Shown here one piece after another: positions 63,787 through 64,000 of a stretch of 64,000 bases of DNA. This DNA is from CAVXXB01 sp963765585 (lineage in GTDB: Bacteria > Calditrichota > Calditrichia > JAJRVZ01), in the NCBI GenBank assembly GCA_963765585.1, contig CAVXXB010000005.1, forward strand, positions 1 through 64,000. Reading direction: 5' to 3'. The translations under genes were made by a program, and so were the position numbers. The first letter of the stretch is position 1, and every line of letters starts with the position of its first letter. The notes beneath the pieces were generated by a model that was not told the origin of the DNA, did no database searches, and worked only from the letters and a program-made list of their open reading frames with translations.

Positions 63787-64000
63787 ATGAATTTCAACAT
63801 TACCTTAAATGTCTGCGTCTTAATCCTGCTTATGCAAATTGGTCTCCACTCACAACCGGATTGGGTGCAAAAAATATTTCATCAGGAAATCCAACCTCAA
63901 AAGACTGAGGCTGCCGTGCTGGTATTACATCAGTCTCAGAAGGTGGAAGTCTTCGATAATAAAACTGCCATCAAAACCATCAGACAGGCATATAAAATAC
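63787..64000 (+). CDS. Secreted DUF3857-type protein, N-terminal part
   Basis: ATG 63787 follows GAAAGAGG. Signal peptide MNFNITLNVCVLILLMQIGL, HSQ. The visible mature part reads TEAAVLVLHQSQKVEVFDNK, TAIKTIRQAYKI and runs off the window. The AVLVLHQSxKVEV...RQAYKI strand pair resembles the opening of DUF3857, usually followed by a transglutaminase-like domain. Family assignment from 70 residues is tentative. Confidence 0.55.
   Translation, partial: MNFNITLNVCVLILLMQIGLHSQPDWVQKIFHQEIQPQKTEAAVLVLHQSQKVEVFDNKTAIKTIRQAYKI

Overview
The window is bacterial, roughly 38-40 % GC, from a Gram-negative organism. Outer-membrane beta-barrels, lipobox lipoproteins and Tat-signal proteins are all present. 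Family content (DcaP-like porins, MetA-type outer-membrane proteins, DUF1254 proteins, DUF134/DUF5320/NifX/MinD cluster, DUF6125, secreted Gfo/Idh/MocA oxidoreductases) and the abundant palindromic intergenic repeats suggest an FCB-group or neighbouring candidate phylum (Calditrichota, KSB1 or Marinimicrobia type). That placement is inference. No rRNA, tRNA, CRISPR array, integrase or transposase gene was seen. About twenty genes carry single-base frameshifts, often at homopolymers. This is most economically explained by indel errors in the assembly, but several loci (ATPase scar, Nramp relics, gutted methyltransferase, DUF1003 tail) show large deletions that look like real decay.

Layout. 0-11.4 kb (+): envelope genes. 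These are porins, a MetA-type barrel, an AI-2E family permease, a DUF4136 lipoprotein and three DUF1254/DUF1214 proteins. 11.4-14.6 kb: a PerR-like regulator and the catalase-peroxidase katG, separated by a MITE-like insertion. 15-25.8 kb (+): lipoproteins, cupins, an amino-acid binding protein, CorA, saccharopine dehydrogenase, and a zinc/manganese uptake locus (outer-membrane porin, binding protein, permease; no ATPase gene seen). 26-33.1 kb (-): a dense run of aminotransferase, MFS exporter, MBL hydrolase, methyltransferase relic, cupin, phosphatidylserine decarboxylase, DUF6125, DUF89, RecA-like ATPase and J-domain genes. 33.2-37.3 kb (-): DUF134 regulator, two NifX-like proteins, two MinD-type ATPases with ferredoxin inserts, and DUF5320, behind a duplicated palindromic operator. 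37.7-49.2 kb (+): an anaerobic redox/iron island with a CoA-disulfide-reductase-like flavoenzyme, ferritin-like protein, PAS-sigma54 activator, CMD-like relic, radical SAM, CGGC protein, ferredoxin, methionine-gamma-lyase-like enzyme, OB-fold protein and FeoA/FeoB. 49.4-64 kb: Nramp relics, a DUF4143 ATPase, GDPD lipoprotein, metallophosphatase, a divergent Nramp-like transporter, NagB-like deaminase, two Gfo/Idh/MocA enzymes, galactokinase and the start of a DUF3857 protein.

The most interesting signal is regulatory. Three separate promoters in the redox/iron island (before the flavoenzyme, the CMD/radical-SAM unit and the Feo unit) share one architecture. Each has 16-bp sites of the form ATTGCA-N4-TGCAAT repeated exactly 31 bp apart, the last about 75 bp upstream of a TTGGC-N7-TTGRT element that resembles a sigma-54 -24/-12 promoter. 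A PAS-AAA+-Fis activator gene lies between the first and second promoters. This looks like an undescribed sigma-54 regulon for iron/redox functions. A second set of three upstream regions (4.2, 5.9 and 7.4 kb) shares 11-bp-spaced TCTACAACT direct repeats, of the kind bound by OmpR/PhoB-type regulators.
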